From Pseudobdellovibrionaceae bacterium (GTDB taxonomy: Bacteria > Bdellovibrionota > Bdellovibrionia > Bdellovibrionales > Bdellovibrionaceae): a stretch of DNA of 14,333 bases. Shown here piece after piece: positions 1 through 7,392 of this stretch. A program made the position numbers and the translations under genes. The DNA is taken from NCBI GenBank assembly GCA_014376325.1, contig JACMRP010000141.1:1-14333 (forward strand), given 5' to 3'. The stretch's first letter is position 1. Every line of letters starts with the position of its first letter. The notes under the pieces are model-generated. The model had not been told where the DNA came from and did no database searches. It was given only the letters and a program-made list of their open reading frames with translations.

Positions 1-1533
1 CGCGTAAGAAAAAATTTGCTGAGCGGCTTTATCGACAGTTTGTAATCCTAGGCGATGCGCATTTCGTGGTGGCCCGCCGTCGCGAAATTGATTTAATAAA
101 TCGATCCTGAAAAGAATATCGCTTTCTAAGTTATCGCCGATGACGCTTTCAGATCCGGACCTCGTTACAAAGTCGCGCTCTTGTAAAATTGCGGCAACGT
201 CCGCACCCAAGTGCGGAATTCTGGTTTCAACGGAACCTAACATTAATTTTGCAAGACGCGGGGGCAGTGGCCACGTCAGAAGTTTTTTACCGATGGGTGT
301 AATATTATTTTGCAAATCTAATGCCCCCAGCGAAAGTAAGTTTTGGGCGGCACTCAGCAAAGGCAACTTGCCCGGTTTTTCGTACCAGCTGAATGATTCA
401 AAATCGCGAACGCCTTGGGCCGCCAGAAACAGCAAGCTGTCGCTAAGTTCTGCACGTAGAATTTCTGGAACCTCGTGACCCGGCATCGAATTTTCATCCA
501 GCTTATTCCACAACCGGTAACAGACGCCGGGAAACTGACGCGCAGATCTTCCGGCGCGTTGTTGCGCGGAGGCGCGACTGATACGTCCGAGTTCAAGACG
601 CGAAAATCCCGTTCGCAGATCGAATTTCATATTTTTAGCGAGCCCGGTGTCGATCACGCAGGCGACGCCGTCGACGGTGACAGAGGACTCTGCAATGTTC
701 GTCGACAAGATCACGCGCCGGCGCGGGGCGGCCCGAAGTGCCTTTTGCTGCGCTTCTAGCGGCAGGCTTCCGTGCAGAGGAACAACATCAATATTGTTTT
801 GTTCGGCCCAGGACTGGATGACCTGAAGAGTCCTGTCTATCTCTCCCGTGCCTGGCAGAAAAACGAGTATGTCGTGCGTGGTACTCTTTGCAGCTTCGCG
901 AATGTGGGACGCAACATTTTCAAAAAATGGTGGTGCCAGCTGAAGTGACTGAGAGTTTTTCTGATATTTTAATTCCAAAGGGTACAACTTTCCGGGGACG
1001 TCGAGCACCGGGGCGTTGCCTAAAAATTGCGAAATTTTTTCTGCTTCGAGAGTCGCCGACATGACGACCAATTTTATTTCGTGTCCTAGCTCTTGAAGTT
1101 CTCGCAACAGACCGAGCGCCAAATCGACGTGCAATGAGCGTTCATGAAATTCGTCCAAGACAACGCATTCGACTCCATTAAGTTCCGGATCCTGCGCCAT
1201 CTTTCGCGAAAGCAAAGCTTCGGTTAAAAATAGCAGCCTTGTTTTTTCTGAACTTTGATTCGCGAAACGAACTTGGTAGCCCACTTCTTGTCCAAGTTTC
1301 CAGTTTTGCTCTTCGGCAACTCTGGCCGCTGCGGCCAATGCCGCCATTCGACGGGGTTCTAATACCAAAACTTTTCCCAAAAAATGCTTCGCTAAAAAGG
1401 CCGGCAAACGCGTCGTTTTGCCGGCCCCGGGGGCTGCGGTCACGACTAAGTTTTGATGCGTTTTTAGGTGGCTTAGGGCCGCGTCTAAAAAGTCGTCAAT
1501 GGGCAGTTTTAACAGGTGATCGGGCTGGGGCAT
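1..1533 (-). CDS. hrpB: ATP-dependent DEAH-box helicase HrpB (C-terminus cut off by the window edge)
   Basis: I translated this leftward frame by hand. It is open for 511 codons from an ATG to the window edge, and its C-terminal part is missing (the E. coli protein is roughly 800 aa). Visible superfamily 2 motifs, in order: Walker A APGAGKTT (residues 34-41), motif Ia LEPRR (58-62), motif II DEFHERS (127-133), motif III SAT (159-161), motif V STNIAES (277-283) and motif VI QRAGR (325-329). DEFH rather than DEAH, with the LPIDD-like opening, points to HrpB rather than HrpA. HrpB proteins are predicted cytoplasmic RNA helicases of poorly known substrate. Motif VI reads QRAGRSAR, with alanine in place of the usual second glycine. 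The start is uncertain: an in-frame GTG at 1563 has a better-spaced ribosome site (TAGGA, 7 nt), whereas AAGGA lies only 2 nt before the ATG. Confidence 0.9.
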   Translation of the reverse strand, partial: MPQPDHLLKLPIDDFLDAALSHLKTHQNLVVTAAPGAGKTTRLPAFLAKHFLGKVLVLEPRRMAALAAAARVAEEQNWKLGQEVGYQVRFANQSSEKTRLLFLTEALLSRKMAQDPELNGVECVVLDEFHERSLHVDLALGLLRELQELGHEIKLVVMSATLEAEKISQFLGNAPVLDVPGKLYPLELKYQKNSQSLQLAPPFFENVASHIREAAKSTTHDILVFLPGTGEIDRTLQVIQSWAEQNNIDVVPLHGSLPLEAQQKALRAAPRRRVILSTNIAESSVTVDGVACVIDTGLAKNMKFDLRTGFSRLELGRISRASAQQRAGRSARQFPGVCYRLWNKLDENSMPGHEVPEILRAELSDSLLFLAAQGVRDFESFSWYEKPGKLPLLSAAQNLLSLGALDLQNNITPIGKKLLTWPLPPRLAKLMLGSVETRIPHLGADVAAILQERDFVTRSGSESVIGDNLESDILFRIDLLNQFRDGGPPRNAHRLGLQTVDKAAQQIFSYA

Positions 1534-1679
1534 AGTCCTTCGAATATCGGGTAAAACGCGCACTTTGGCATCCTAAAAATGGGCCGCTGTCTAGTATGTG
1601 CTCAGTCGATTTGCGTGTCCGCAGCGATATCGTCTATCAGGGACCTCAGAAGTGCGCCGGGCTTTGCAAGTAAGTCTTT

Positions 1680-2597
1680 ATGCGCCTGACGATTTTTTGG
1701 ACGTTCATTGGAAGTATGTTGTTGATGGGAACCCTTGCTGGGGCTTCCGCGACTCTTCCATGTCAAGATTGCGTGACTCTCGACTACGGCAAACAGTTGC
1801 AGATTGAATTGCTAAAACCCATGCTCAAAATGTCGACCGCTGAGAAAATTAAATACATCCAAAGCTTCGGAATCGACGTGATGCGGGTTCAGGATCCTTC
1901 TAAAGATCCCGTGCGCCTGGCGTTTTTACCGGAGGCAAATGCGCAAAGCACGCCTCGTCTGGTAAAGTACCTGAAGGAGTTTGAGGACAATGCTGTCGGA
2001 TTGTTCCTGACTTCAGAAAATTTGAGCTACGGCGTGGCTAAGCCCACCATTTTGTTTGTGGAAAGTGCCGACGACTGGACTTTGATTCACGAATTTACGC
2101 ACTTCTTGTTTGAACGGGCGCGGTTAATAAAAAAACCGATCGATGAAGCGCGCGCCGTCAACAACATGAGCGATGCCAAAGAGGACTTTTATGACTCTTG
2201 GGATACATTTCGCGGACTCGGGAAGTACCGTGATCCGCAGCACAAGGTGCAAACTTTAAACACCTTCCTGGCGTTTTCGTCCGCCCAGCAGCAGTTTTTG
2301 ATGACCTTCGAGCTTGAGGAAATTGTGATTGAAAAATTGATCCGCGGATTTTACGTTCGCCATAAACTAGTTAACGTAAGTCCGGCCGAGTTCGAACGAA
2401 GTACTAGGTACATGCAGCGAAACGCCGATAAGGCGCTTGCGAATTTAAGAGCGATGAATAATTCTTGTGAAGAAATAAAAGCTTCCTTGGGGCCCGAAGA
2501 CGGAGCATTGCTCGCGCCTGTCACGAAAGTCTGCGACGGGGTCACCGACCTTCAGCGAACCACCGAAAAATTAAAAGCTTCTACTCTGCGTAAATAA
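1680..2597 (+). CDS. exported HExxH zinc-metallopeptidase-like protein, unknown family
   Basis: A 305-aa protein. It opens with a Sec-type signal peptide: short basic n-region, hydrophobic stretch to about residue 21, and a small-residue cleavage zone around GASA. The core motif is HEFTH at 137-141, in LIHEFTHFLFE, the classic HExxH zinc and catalytic motif. A later helix with several glutamates (ELEEIVIE, 211-218) could supply the third ligand as in gluzincins; this is inference. Cys28 and Cys31 form a CQDC pair just after the predicted cleavage site. A stop codon lies immediately upstream in frame, so ATG 1680 is the first possible start; its ribosome site is weak. The gene is divergent from hrpB, and its last 17 bp overlap the oppositely transcribed methylase gene. 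Substrate and named family are not recognisable. Confidence 0.75.
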   Translation: MRLTIFWTFIGSMLLMGTLAGASATLPCQDCVTLDYGKQLQIELLKPMLKMSTAEKIKYIQSFGIDVMRVQDPSKDPVRLAFLPEANAQSTPRLVKYLKEFEDNAVGLFLTSENLSYGVAKPTILFVESADDWTLIHEFTHFLFERARLIKKPIDEARAVNNMSDAKEDFYDSWDTFRGLGKYRDPQHKVQTLNTFLAFSSAQQQFLMTFELEEIVIEKLIRGFYVRHKLVNVSPAEFERSTRYMQRNADKALANLRAMNNSCEEIKASLGPEDGALLAPVTKVCDGVTDLQRTTEKLKASTLRK

Positions 2598-3237
2598 GGA
2601 TCATGAATTCGGCCTTGTCATAAGGCAGGTCTGCGATCAGCCGGTCGGGCGTACCCTCAAGGATTCGCTCTTCCGCTTGCGATAAATTCAGCGCGAGCAG
2701 TGCGCGGCGTTTCGGAAAGAATTCTAATAAATCGCCCAAAGTCTTTTTTAAACGGTAAGGCGTGTCCATCAAAACAATCGGGCGTTTTTCTTTTTGCAAT
2801 TCGATCAGCGATTTTCGGCGAGCTTCGTTTTCTGCCGGCACGAAGCCCCGAAAAACAAAATGATCCAAGCGTTCTCCGCTTAAAGATAACAAGCCCATCA
2901 AACTAGAAGCGCCCAACACCGACTTCACCGAAACTTTTTTCTGGCGACATAACTTAACCAGCGCAGCACCTGGATCGCAGAATCCCGGAGTGCCGCAGTC
3001 GGAAACTAAAATGACGTCGTGGCTAAGGCAGATTTCTAACAACCCTTTGATCTCGTCCGGGGTCGTGTGTTCGTTCAGAAGTTCGTACTGTTTTCCGCTA
3101 ATGCCGTGAGCCCGCAAAAGTTTGCTGGCCTCTTTCGTACTTTCGCAAATTATAATTTCCGTATTTCGCAAAAGCTCGAGCGCCCGTAAAGAGATCTCTG
3201 AGACATCTCCGATCGGGGTCGCCATCACGTACAACAT
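2581..3237 (-). CDS. RsmI-like SAM-dependent (tetrapyrrole methylase fold) methyltransferase, short form
   Basis: A 218-aa protein of the tetrapyrrole methylase fold, closest in layout to RsmI, the 16S rRNA C1402 2'-O-methyltransferase. Visible motifs: TPIGD (7-11), the SAM-binding SDCGTPGFCDPGA (79-91), LGASS (108-112), FRGFVP (129-134) and DTPYR (158-162). It differs from canonical RsmI. The segment where RsmI normally has AEDTR reads CESTK (31-35), and it is much shorter than the ~286-aa E. coli protein, with no C-terminal domain. The PG..DPGA and TPYR signatures recall short RsmI paralogs that I remember from Bacteroidetes, so the rRNA target should not be assumed. The ATG shares one base with the upstream HAD stop (TAATG), implying translational coupling. 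The 3' end overlaps the convergent gene by 17 bp. Confidence 0.82.
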   Translation of the reverse strand: MLYVMATPIGDVSEISLRALELLRNTEIIICESTKEASKLLRAHGISGKQYELLNEHTTPDEIKGLLEICLSHDVILVSDCGTPGFCDPGAALVKLCRQKKVSVKSVLGASSLMGLLSLSGERLDHFVFRGFVPAENEARRKSLIELQKEKRPIVLMDTPYRLKKTLGDLLEFFPKRRALLALNLSQAEERILEGTPDRLIADLPYDKAEFMILIYAE

Positions 3238-3980
3238 TATTCGTCACCTAAAAGAAAATGCATGATCGCGGGAATGTCTTCGGGCGGGTTGGCTTTGCCC
3301 GCATGCGTACTTTCGAAAAAGATGACGTTCACGTGCGGAAGTTGCAAACGAAGATGGTGGATGTTGACCGGTTCGTTTTCGAAAAACCAAACTTCAGAAT
3401 ATTTTTGATCTGGTAAATTCGCGAACCAATTTGTTTTAAATTCTGCATCGTCCAACTCTTTTTGTGGCTTCAACACGAGCGTCGTCTGTCGCTCGTCTAA
3501 AGGAAATCCCCACTTTTTAAGTGTCAATGCAGAGCCGCTGCCCATGCGCGTGACGTCCCGCCCGGTCAGGTAGACGATATCCGCTCCAAGATTTGCGACC
3601 GCGTTGACGTATTCGACCGCGCCATCGTAAGGCAAATCATACTGCAGGTATTCATTCGCGAAAAACCGCTCATACCAAAAATCTCGGACCGCTTCTTGGA
3701 AGTCGGAGGGATGGCCATCCAGGCCGGCGCGTTCGAGGGCGTTCTTGATGCCCCAGTCTTTGCGCTGCGTGCGAATGCCTTCAAATAACCGTATTTGCTC
3801 CGGAAAGGTCTTTTGGTGATGTGGGTCCGCAGCGAAATCTAACAGAATTTGTTGGAGACGTGGAGAAACGTCAAACAAGGTGGAATCAAGATCGAAAACG
3901 GCGAGGCTTTTTTGACCCTGGTCTTGAAGCTCTTCAATTTTGACAAGAATCTGACGAAGCAGATGGCTGGATTGCGTCAT
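3237..3980 (-). CDS. HAD-superfamily hydrolase (predicted phosphatase)
   Basis: A 247-aa cytoplasmic protein. HAD motif I is FDLDSTLFD (29-37, DxDxT, with D30 the predicted nucleophile and D32 the general acid/base). Motif II is YLTGRD (137-142, T139). A motif III lysine is probably K171 in VLKPQ. Motif IV is atypical, FFENEP (199-204), glutamates replacing the usual aspartates. A ~90-residue helical insertion between motifs I and II is consistent with a C1-type cap. Substrate unknown. ATG at 3980 was chosen; an in-frame TTG at 3989 would add three residues, and AAGGG lies 13 nt before the ATG but only 4 nt before the TTG, so neither is ideal. The stop codon overlaps the methylase start by one base, so the two genes form a leftward operon, divergent from phnD. 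Confidence 0.82.
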   Translation of the reverse strand: MTQSSHLLRQILVKIEELQDQGQKSLAVFDLDSTLFDVSPRLQQILLDFAADPHHQKTFPEQIRLFEGIRTQRKDWGIKNALERAGLDGHPSDFQEAVRDFWYERFFANEYLQYDLPYDGAVEYVNAVANLGADIVYLTGRDVTRMGSGSALTLKKWGFPLDERQTTLVLKPQKELDDAEFKTNWFANLPDQKYSEVWFFENEPVNIHHLRLQLPHVNVIFFESTHAGKANPPEDIPAIMHFLLGDE

Positions 3981-4085
3981 AGAAGGCAATCTACCCTTGG
4001 AAGTTCTTTAATTGCAAAGACTTTTGTTGGCCCCGTCGGTAATTTTTGTTAACTTTCCGCGACCCAAAAACAAGGAGTTTCCTCT

Positions 4086-5036
4086 ATGATTTTGAATCTT
4101 CGTCGGCTGCGTATTTCGATGACGGTCTTCATGACTATTTCGATGGCTTTTTTAATGACCACTGCTTGCACCAGTAAGAAGGCAGAACTCGGAACCGCCG
4201 AAAATCCAATCAAGGTTCACTTCGTTCCTTCCGTCGATGCAAAGGTGATTGAAGACAATTCGAAACTCGTCAAAGCATTCTTAGAAAAAAACACTCCTTA
4301 CAAATACGAAATCTCGGTCCCGCAATCTTTCGTCGCGGTGGTCGAGGCTTTTGGAACAAAACGCGCTGACGTCGCGGCGATCAACACCTTTGGTTACGTG
4401 ATGGCGCATGATAAGTACGGCGCCGAAGCTCGCCTGACCGTGATTCGCCATGGTCTGCCGACCTATCAATCCCAGTTCATCGTCAAGGCGGACAGCAAAA
4501 TTAAAACCCTGGCGGATCTAGCGGGTAAAAAAGTGGCCTTCGTGGATCCCGCATCAACCTCTGGATATTTGTTACCTTTAAAAACTTTGAAAGATTTAAA
4601 AGTTGAACCGAAAGAAACCGTCTTCGCGATGAAGCACGATTCGGTCGTATCGATGATCTATCAAGGTCAAGTCGATGCCGGCGCGACTTTTTACTCTCCA
4701 CCTTCGAAAGACGACAAGGGGGTTGAGCACATAGAAGACGCCCGTCGTCTGGTCTTGACTCAGTATCCTGATGTCGAAAAGAAAATCAAAATTTTGCAAC
4801 TCTCTGCGCCAATTCCGAATGATCCGATTATCTTCCGTAAAGATCTCAGCGAAGAAATGAAGACGAAGATCGTCGACGGCCTGCTCGCCTTTGTTGCGAC
4901 CCCCGAAGGTAAAGATGCTTTCAATAAAATTTACGGCGTCACCGAATTTAAAAAAGCAACCGACGCTGATTACGAGCCGGTTCGCAAAATGTTGAACGAC
5001 CTTGGTAAGAACGCTGCCGATCTAATGAAGAAGTAG
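4086..5036 (+). CDS. phnD: PhnD-type phosphonate/phosphite/phosphate ABC transporter substrate-binding lipoprotein
   Basis: A 316-aa periplasmic binding protein. An N-terminal signal with basic residues, a hydrophobic segment and MTTAC ends at Cys28, giving a lipidated, membrane-anchored protein; the lipobox lacks the usual leucine at -3. The mature part follows the PhnD pattern: a VHFVPSVD opening strand (44-51), ADVAAINTFGY (94-104), DLAGKKVAFVDPASTSGY (144-161), where the STSG segment normally contacts the phosphorus oxyanion, and VDAGATFYSP. Family members bind phosphonates, phosphite or other phosphorus oxyanions; the ligand cannot be read from sequence. Start is supported by AAGGAG 8-9 nt before the ATG. 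It is the first gene of a four-gene operon, 9 bp before phnC. The 96-105 bp divergent gap to the HAD gene should hold the promoter, but no convincing -35/-10 pair was found. Confidence 0.9.
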   Translation: MILNLRRLRISMTVFMTISMAFLMTTACTSKKAELGTAENPIKVHFVPSVDAKVIEDNSKLVKAFLEKNTPYKYEISVPQSFVAVVEAFGTKRADVAAINTFGYVMAHDKYGAEARLTVIRHGLPTYQSQFIVKADSKIKTLADLAGKKVAFVDPASTSGYLLPLKTLKDLKVEPKETVFAMKHDSVVSMIYQGQVDAGATFYSPPSKDDKGVEHIEDARRLVLTQYPDVEKKIKILQLSAPIPNDPIIFRKDLSEEMKTKIVDGLLAFVATPEGKDAFNKIYGVTEFKKATDADYEPVRKMLNDLGKNAADLMKK

Positions 5037-5045
5037 GAGCGAATC

Positions 5046-5816
5046 GTGGCTGAACCCATCCTCTCGATCAAGAATCTCGTAAAGACATACCCGAACGGTG
5101 TCCAGGCACTCAAAGGCGTCAGCTTCGACGTGCAGAAGGGCGAGTTTCTGGTCGTCATCGGACTCAGCGGCTCGGGCAAATCCACTTTGCTTAGATGCGT
5201 GAACCGACTTCATGATCCGACCTCTGGCCAAATTATTTTTGAAGGCAAGGACGTTGCGCGCGTAGAGGGCGAAGAAATTCGCGGCTTGCGGAAACACATC
5301 GGAATGATTTTTCAACATTTCAATTTGATTCCACGTCATAGCGTGATCAGCAACGTTCTGATGGGTCGCCTCGGCGCCCTCGGTTCATTGAAAAGTATTT
5401 TTGGATTCTTCTCTGCCGAAGACAAAGAGCGCGCGATGAAATATCTGAAGCTGGTAGGCATTTCTGAAAAAGCAAAAATCCGTGCGGACCAGCTTTCGGG
5501 CGGTCAACAGCAGCGCGTGGCGATCGCGCGAGCGTTGACTCAGGGGCCTTCGATCTTACTTGCGGACGAACCGGTCGCGAGTCTTGATCCGGCGACTTGC
5601 CACGTGGTCATGGATTACCTCAAAAAAGTGAATCAGGAACTCGGCATCACGGTCATCTGTAATTTGCATTTCTTAAGTCTGGTTCGTCAGTACGCGACCC
5701 GCGTGATCGCGCTGAAGGGCGGCGAAATCGTTTACGAAGGCAAGCCTTCGGACATTACCGACGAATGGTTCGAAAAGATTTACGGTCAGGGCGCCAAAGA
5801 AGTTCACATTAACTAA
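5046..5816 (+). CDS. phnC: PhnC-type phosphonate ABC transporter ATP-binding protein
   Basis: A 256-aa cytoplasmic ATPase that energises the PhnE permease. All nucleotide-binding motifs are intact: Walker A GLSGSGKST (39-47), Q-loop Gln90 in IFQHFN, signature LSGGQQQR (150-157), Walker B ILLADEP (170-176) with the catalytic glutamate, D-loop SLDP, and H-loop His208 in CNLHF. NVLMGRLG (103-110) and the preceding HFNLI (91-95) are typical of PhnC rather than generic ABC ATPases. It starts at GTG with a strong AGGAG 6 nt upstream that overlaps the phnD stop codon, so translation is probably coupled. It lies 9 bp after phnD and 10 bp before phnE. Confidence 0.92.
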   Translation: MAEPILSIKNLVKTYPNGVQALKGVSFDVQKGEFLVVIGLSGSGKSTLLRCVNRLHDPTSGQIIFEGKDVARVEGEEIRGLRKHIGMIFQHFNLIPRHSVISNVLMGRLGALGSLKSIFGFFSAEDKERAMKYLKLVGISEKAKIRADQLSGGQQQRVAIARALTQGPSILLADEPVASLDPATCHVVMDYLKKVNQELGITVICNLHFLSLVRQYATRVIALKGGEIVYEGKPSDITDEWFEKIYGQGAKEVHIN

Positions 5817-5826
5817 AGGTTCAATC

Positions 5827-6864
5827 ATGAAAACGTATATCTTCCGTAGAACATTCTTTGATGCCTTTATTTTTGCTTACCTTGCGATGGTATTGCTAGT
5901 CGTTGCGGCTCAACCAAGTCCCGAGCAAATGATGAAGCTTGGCGAGAATTTCATCATGTTCCTGATTGCGATGGCCATAGGCTGCGCGATCAGCATGGGA
6001 CTTAATAAATCCAAAAATTCACGCGTTCATACTTTAGGCGAAGCATTGTTCGAGCCGGCTTATAAAAAAGCCACGAAGGTCGAAAACAGCTGGTACAAAA
6101 CTTTTTCGGGCTGGCAGCTCGTCGTCGCGTTGTTGGTCACCATCATCGTCGGCGTGAACATGACAAAGTTTTCTCTGACCGAACTTTTGGACGAAGACGG
6201 TTTCGCCGGCGCGGTCCGGTTGTTCCAGGGATTGTTCCACCCGAACTTTGAAATTCTTCCGAAGGCAGTTCTGAACATTATCGAAACGATCTTCATGGCA
6301 TTTATGGCGACGCTGCTCGCGATTCCGATCGCGTTCGTGATTAGCTTCTTCTGCGCCCGCAACATCATGAAGGGACCGGTCGCATACACCGTCTACATGT
6401 TGCTGCGAACCTTGCTAAACTTTACTCGCGCGATCGAGGCTCTGATTTGGGCGATCATATTTTCTGTGTGGGTGGGCATCGGTCCGTTTGCTGGAATGCT
6501 CGCGTTGATGATCCATTCGATCGCTTCGCTCGCAAAGCAATACTCCGAAATGGTTGAAACCGTCAGTGAAGGTCCCATCGAAGGCATTCAGTCGACCGGC
6601 GCCACAAAATTGCAAACCGTTTGGTTCGCAATCGTGCCGCAAGTGATTTTGCCATACATCTCGTTCACCGTTTACCGCTGGGACATCAACGTGCGCATGG
6701 CGACGATCATCGGTTTAGTCGGCGGTGGAGGTATCGGCACGATGTTGATACAGTATCAAGGCCAAGCAATGTGGCCCGAAGTTGGTTGCATCATCCTGGT
6801 GATCGCGATCGTGGTGTGGGGCATGGACCAAGCGTCGTCGGTCATCCGCGAAGCGCTGAAGTAG
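5827..6864 (+). CDS. phnE: PhnE-type phosphonate ABC transporter permease with N-terminal extension
   Basis: A 345-aa inner-membrane permease. The second half is typical PhnE: paired hydrophobic segments from about residue 149 on, LLRTLLNFTRAIEALIWAI (192-210), the EAA cytoplasmic loop IEGIQSTGATKLQTVWFAIV (251-270) that docks on PhnC, YRWDINVR (283-290), and GLVGGGGIG (296-304). The family is usually near 260 aa. Here the N-terminal part adds two hydrophobic segments (about 12-28 and 41-58), then a polar linker, before the segment at about 96-112. AAAGG 7 nt before the ATG supports the start. Gaps are 10 bp to phnC and 10 bp to the thioesterase. The extra segments could be an accessory module or a fusion; their role is unknown. 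Confidence 0.9.
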   Translation: MKTYIFRRTFFDAFIFAYLAMVLLVVAAQPSPEQMMKLGENFIMFLIAMAIGCAISMGLNKSKNSRVHTLGEALFEPAYKKATKVENSWYKTFSGWQLVVALLVTIIVGVNMTKFSLTELLDEDGFAGAVRLFQGLFHPNFEILPKAVLNIIETIFMAFMATLLAIPIAFVISFFCARNIMKGPVAYTVYMLLRTLLNFTRAIEALIWAIIFSVWVGIGPFAGMLALMIHSIASLAKQYSEMVETVSEGPIEGIQSTGATKLQTVWFAIVPQVILPYISFTVYRWDINVRMATIIGLVGGGGIGTMLIQYQGQAMWPEVGCIILVIAIVVWGMDQASSVIREALK

Positions 6865-6874
6865 GTAGCTTACG

Positions 6875-7276
6875 ATGGCGGTCATTTCTAGTTACAAAAT
6901 GTTGATCCGCGAAAGCCACTTGGACAGTTACGGTCACGTGAACAACGCGACTTATTTAACGATGTACGAAGAAGCGCGTTGGGACTTTATCACTCCGCGC
7001 GGTTATGGCTACCAGAAGGTTCACGAAAGCGGGCAGGGCCCGGTAATCTTGGAAGTGAATTTGAAGTTCTTAAAAGAACTTCGCCTGCGCGAAGAAATCA
7101 CCATCACATCCGAAATGATCGAGTATCCGAGCAAGATCGGCAAACTCAAACAACAAATGCTAAAACCAGACGGCAGCGTCGCGAGCGAAGCGATCTTCAC
7201 CATGGGCCTCTTCGACCTCAAAGCCAGAAAAATGATCCTACCAACAAAAGAGTGGCTAACCGCCATCGGCCTTTAG
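6875..7276 (+). CDS. hotdog-fold acyl-CoA thioesterase (4HBT / YbgC-FadM type)
   Basis: A 133-aa single-domain hotdog protein. The diagnostic stretch is LDSYGHVNNATYLTMYEEAR (16-35). Asp17 sits at the position of the catalytic aspartate of 4-hydroxybenzoyl-CoA and YbgC-type thioesterases, and HVNN and the following tyrosine are conserved. Such enzymes hydrolyse acyl-CoA or acyl-ACP thioesters in the cytoplasm; the acyl chain is not predictable. It is 10 bp downstream of phnE on the same strand, so it is probably the last gene of that operon, although no functional link to phosphorus uptake is obvious. Its stop codon TAG lies in the left copy of the TTTAG direct repeat flanking the 116-bp element, so the insertion happened exactly at the gene's end without changing the protein. 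Confidence 0.88.
   Translation: MAVISSYKMLIRESHLDSYGHVNNATYLTMYEEARWDFITPRGYGYQKVHESGQGPVILEVNLKFLKELRLREEITITSEMIEYPSKIGKLKQQMLKPDGSVASEAIFTMGLFDLKARKMILPTKEWLTAIGL
7272..7276. repeat. left target-site duplication (TTTAG) of the MITE-like element
   Basis: TTTAG abuts the left terminal inverted repeat, and an identical TTTAG abuts the right one at 7393-7397. With adjoining bases the direct repeat is CCTTTAGG (7270-7277 and 7391-7398), but only five bases lie outside the perfect inverted repeats. The left copy contains the stop codon of the thioesterase gene. Confidence 0.65.
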
Positions 7277-7392
7277 GGTACCAGCTCGCTTTTGAAAAGA
7301 GAAAAGAACCAGGTCGCTTTTCCTACTCAGCGCGAATGTATTGAGATTCGCGCTCCAGATCGGTTTTTTATTCACAAAAGCGAGCTGGTACC
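7277..7392. mobile_element. MITE-like 116-bp element with perfect 18-bp terminal inverted repeats
   Basis: The left end GGTACCAGCTCGCTTTTG (7277-7294) is the exact reverse complement of the right end CAAAAGCGAGCTGGTACC (7375-7392). Five-base direct repeats TTTAG flank the element immediately outside these ends, the signature of transposition. The interior has no coding capacity but contains more palindromes: GAAAAG/CTTTTC (7301-7306 and 7317-7322) and a 9-bp stem AGCGCGAAT/ATTCGCGCT (7329-7337 and 7346-7354), so a transcript could fold into one long, interrupted hairpin. TCGCTTTT occurs twice in the left half. Removing the element and one TTTAG leaves the thioesterase stop codon and the reductase stop codon 1 bp apart. 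The parent transposase is not in the window, so family assignment is open. A REP-like or terminator-like repeat is the alternative. Confidence 0.7.
7329..7369 (+). terminator. possible terminator inside the element for the phn operon
   Basis: A perfect 9-bp stem (7329-7337 with 7346-7354) and 8-nt loop GTATTGAG are followed, after nine bases, by six T residues (7364-7369). The gap between stem and T-run is longer than in a textbook intrinsic terminator, so function is uncertain. The surrounding 18-bp outer stem would enlarge the structure. It is the only terminator-like structure seen between the convergent operons. Confidence 0.35.

Noticed and set aside
140..759. Rightward open frames over the left end
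   Set aside because: They are antisense to a continuous leftward HrpB frame with all helicase motifs, and their translations are low in recognisable structure.
1534..1679. Promoters in the divergent gap between hrpB and the HExxH gene
   Set aside because: No -35/-10 pair of acceptable quality could be found for either direction.
4024..4054. Promoter for phnD (TTGTTG and TGTTAA/TTAACT)
   Set aside because: The -35-like box is reasonable, but any -10 at the right spacing matches only about half the consensus.
6034..6642. Leftward open frames opposite phnE
   Set aside because: Antisense shadows; phnE is a clear permease with its loop and membrane segments.
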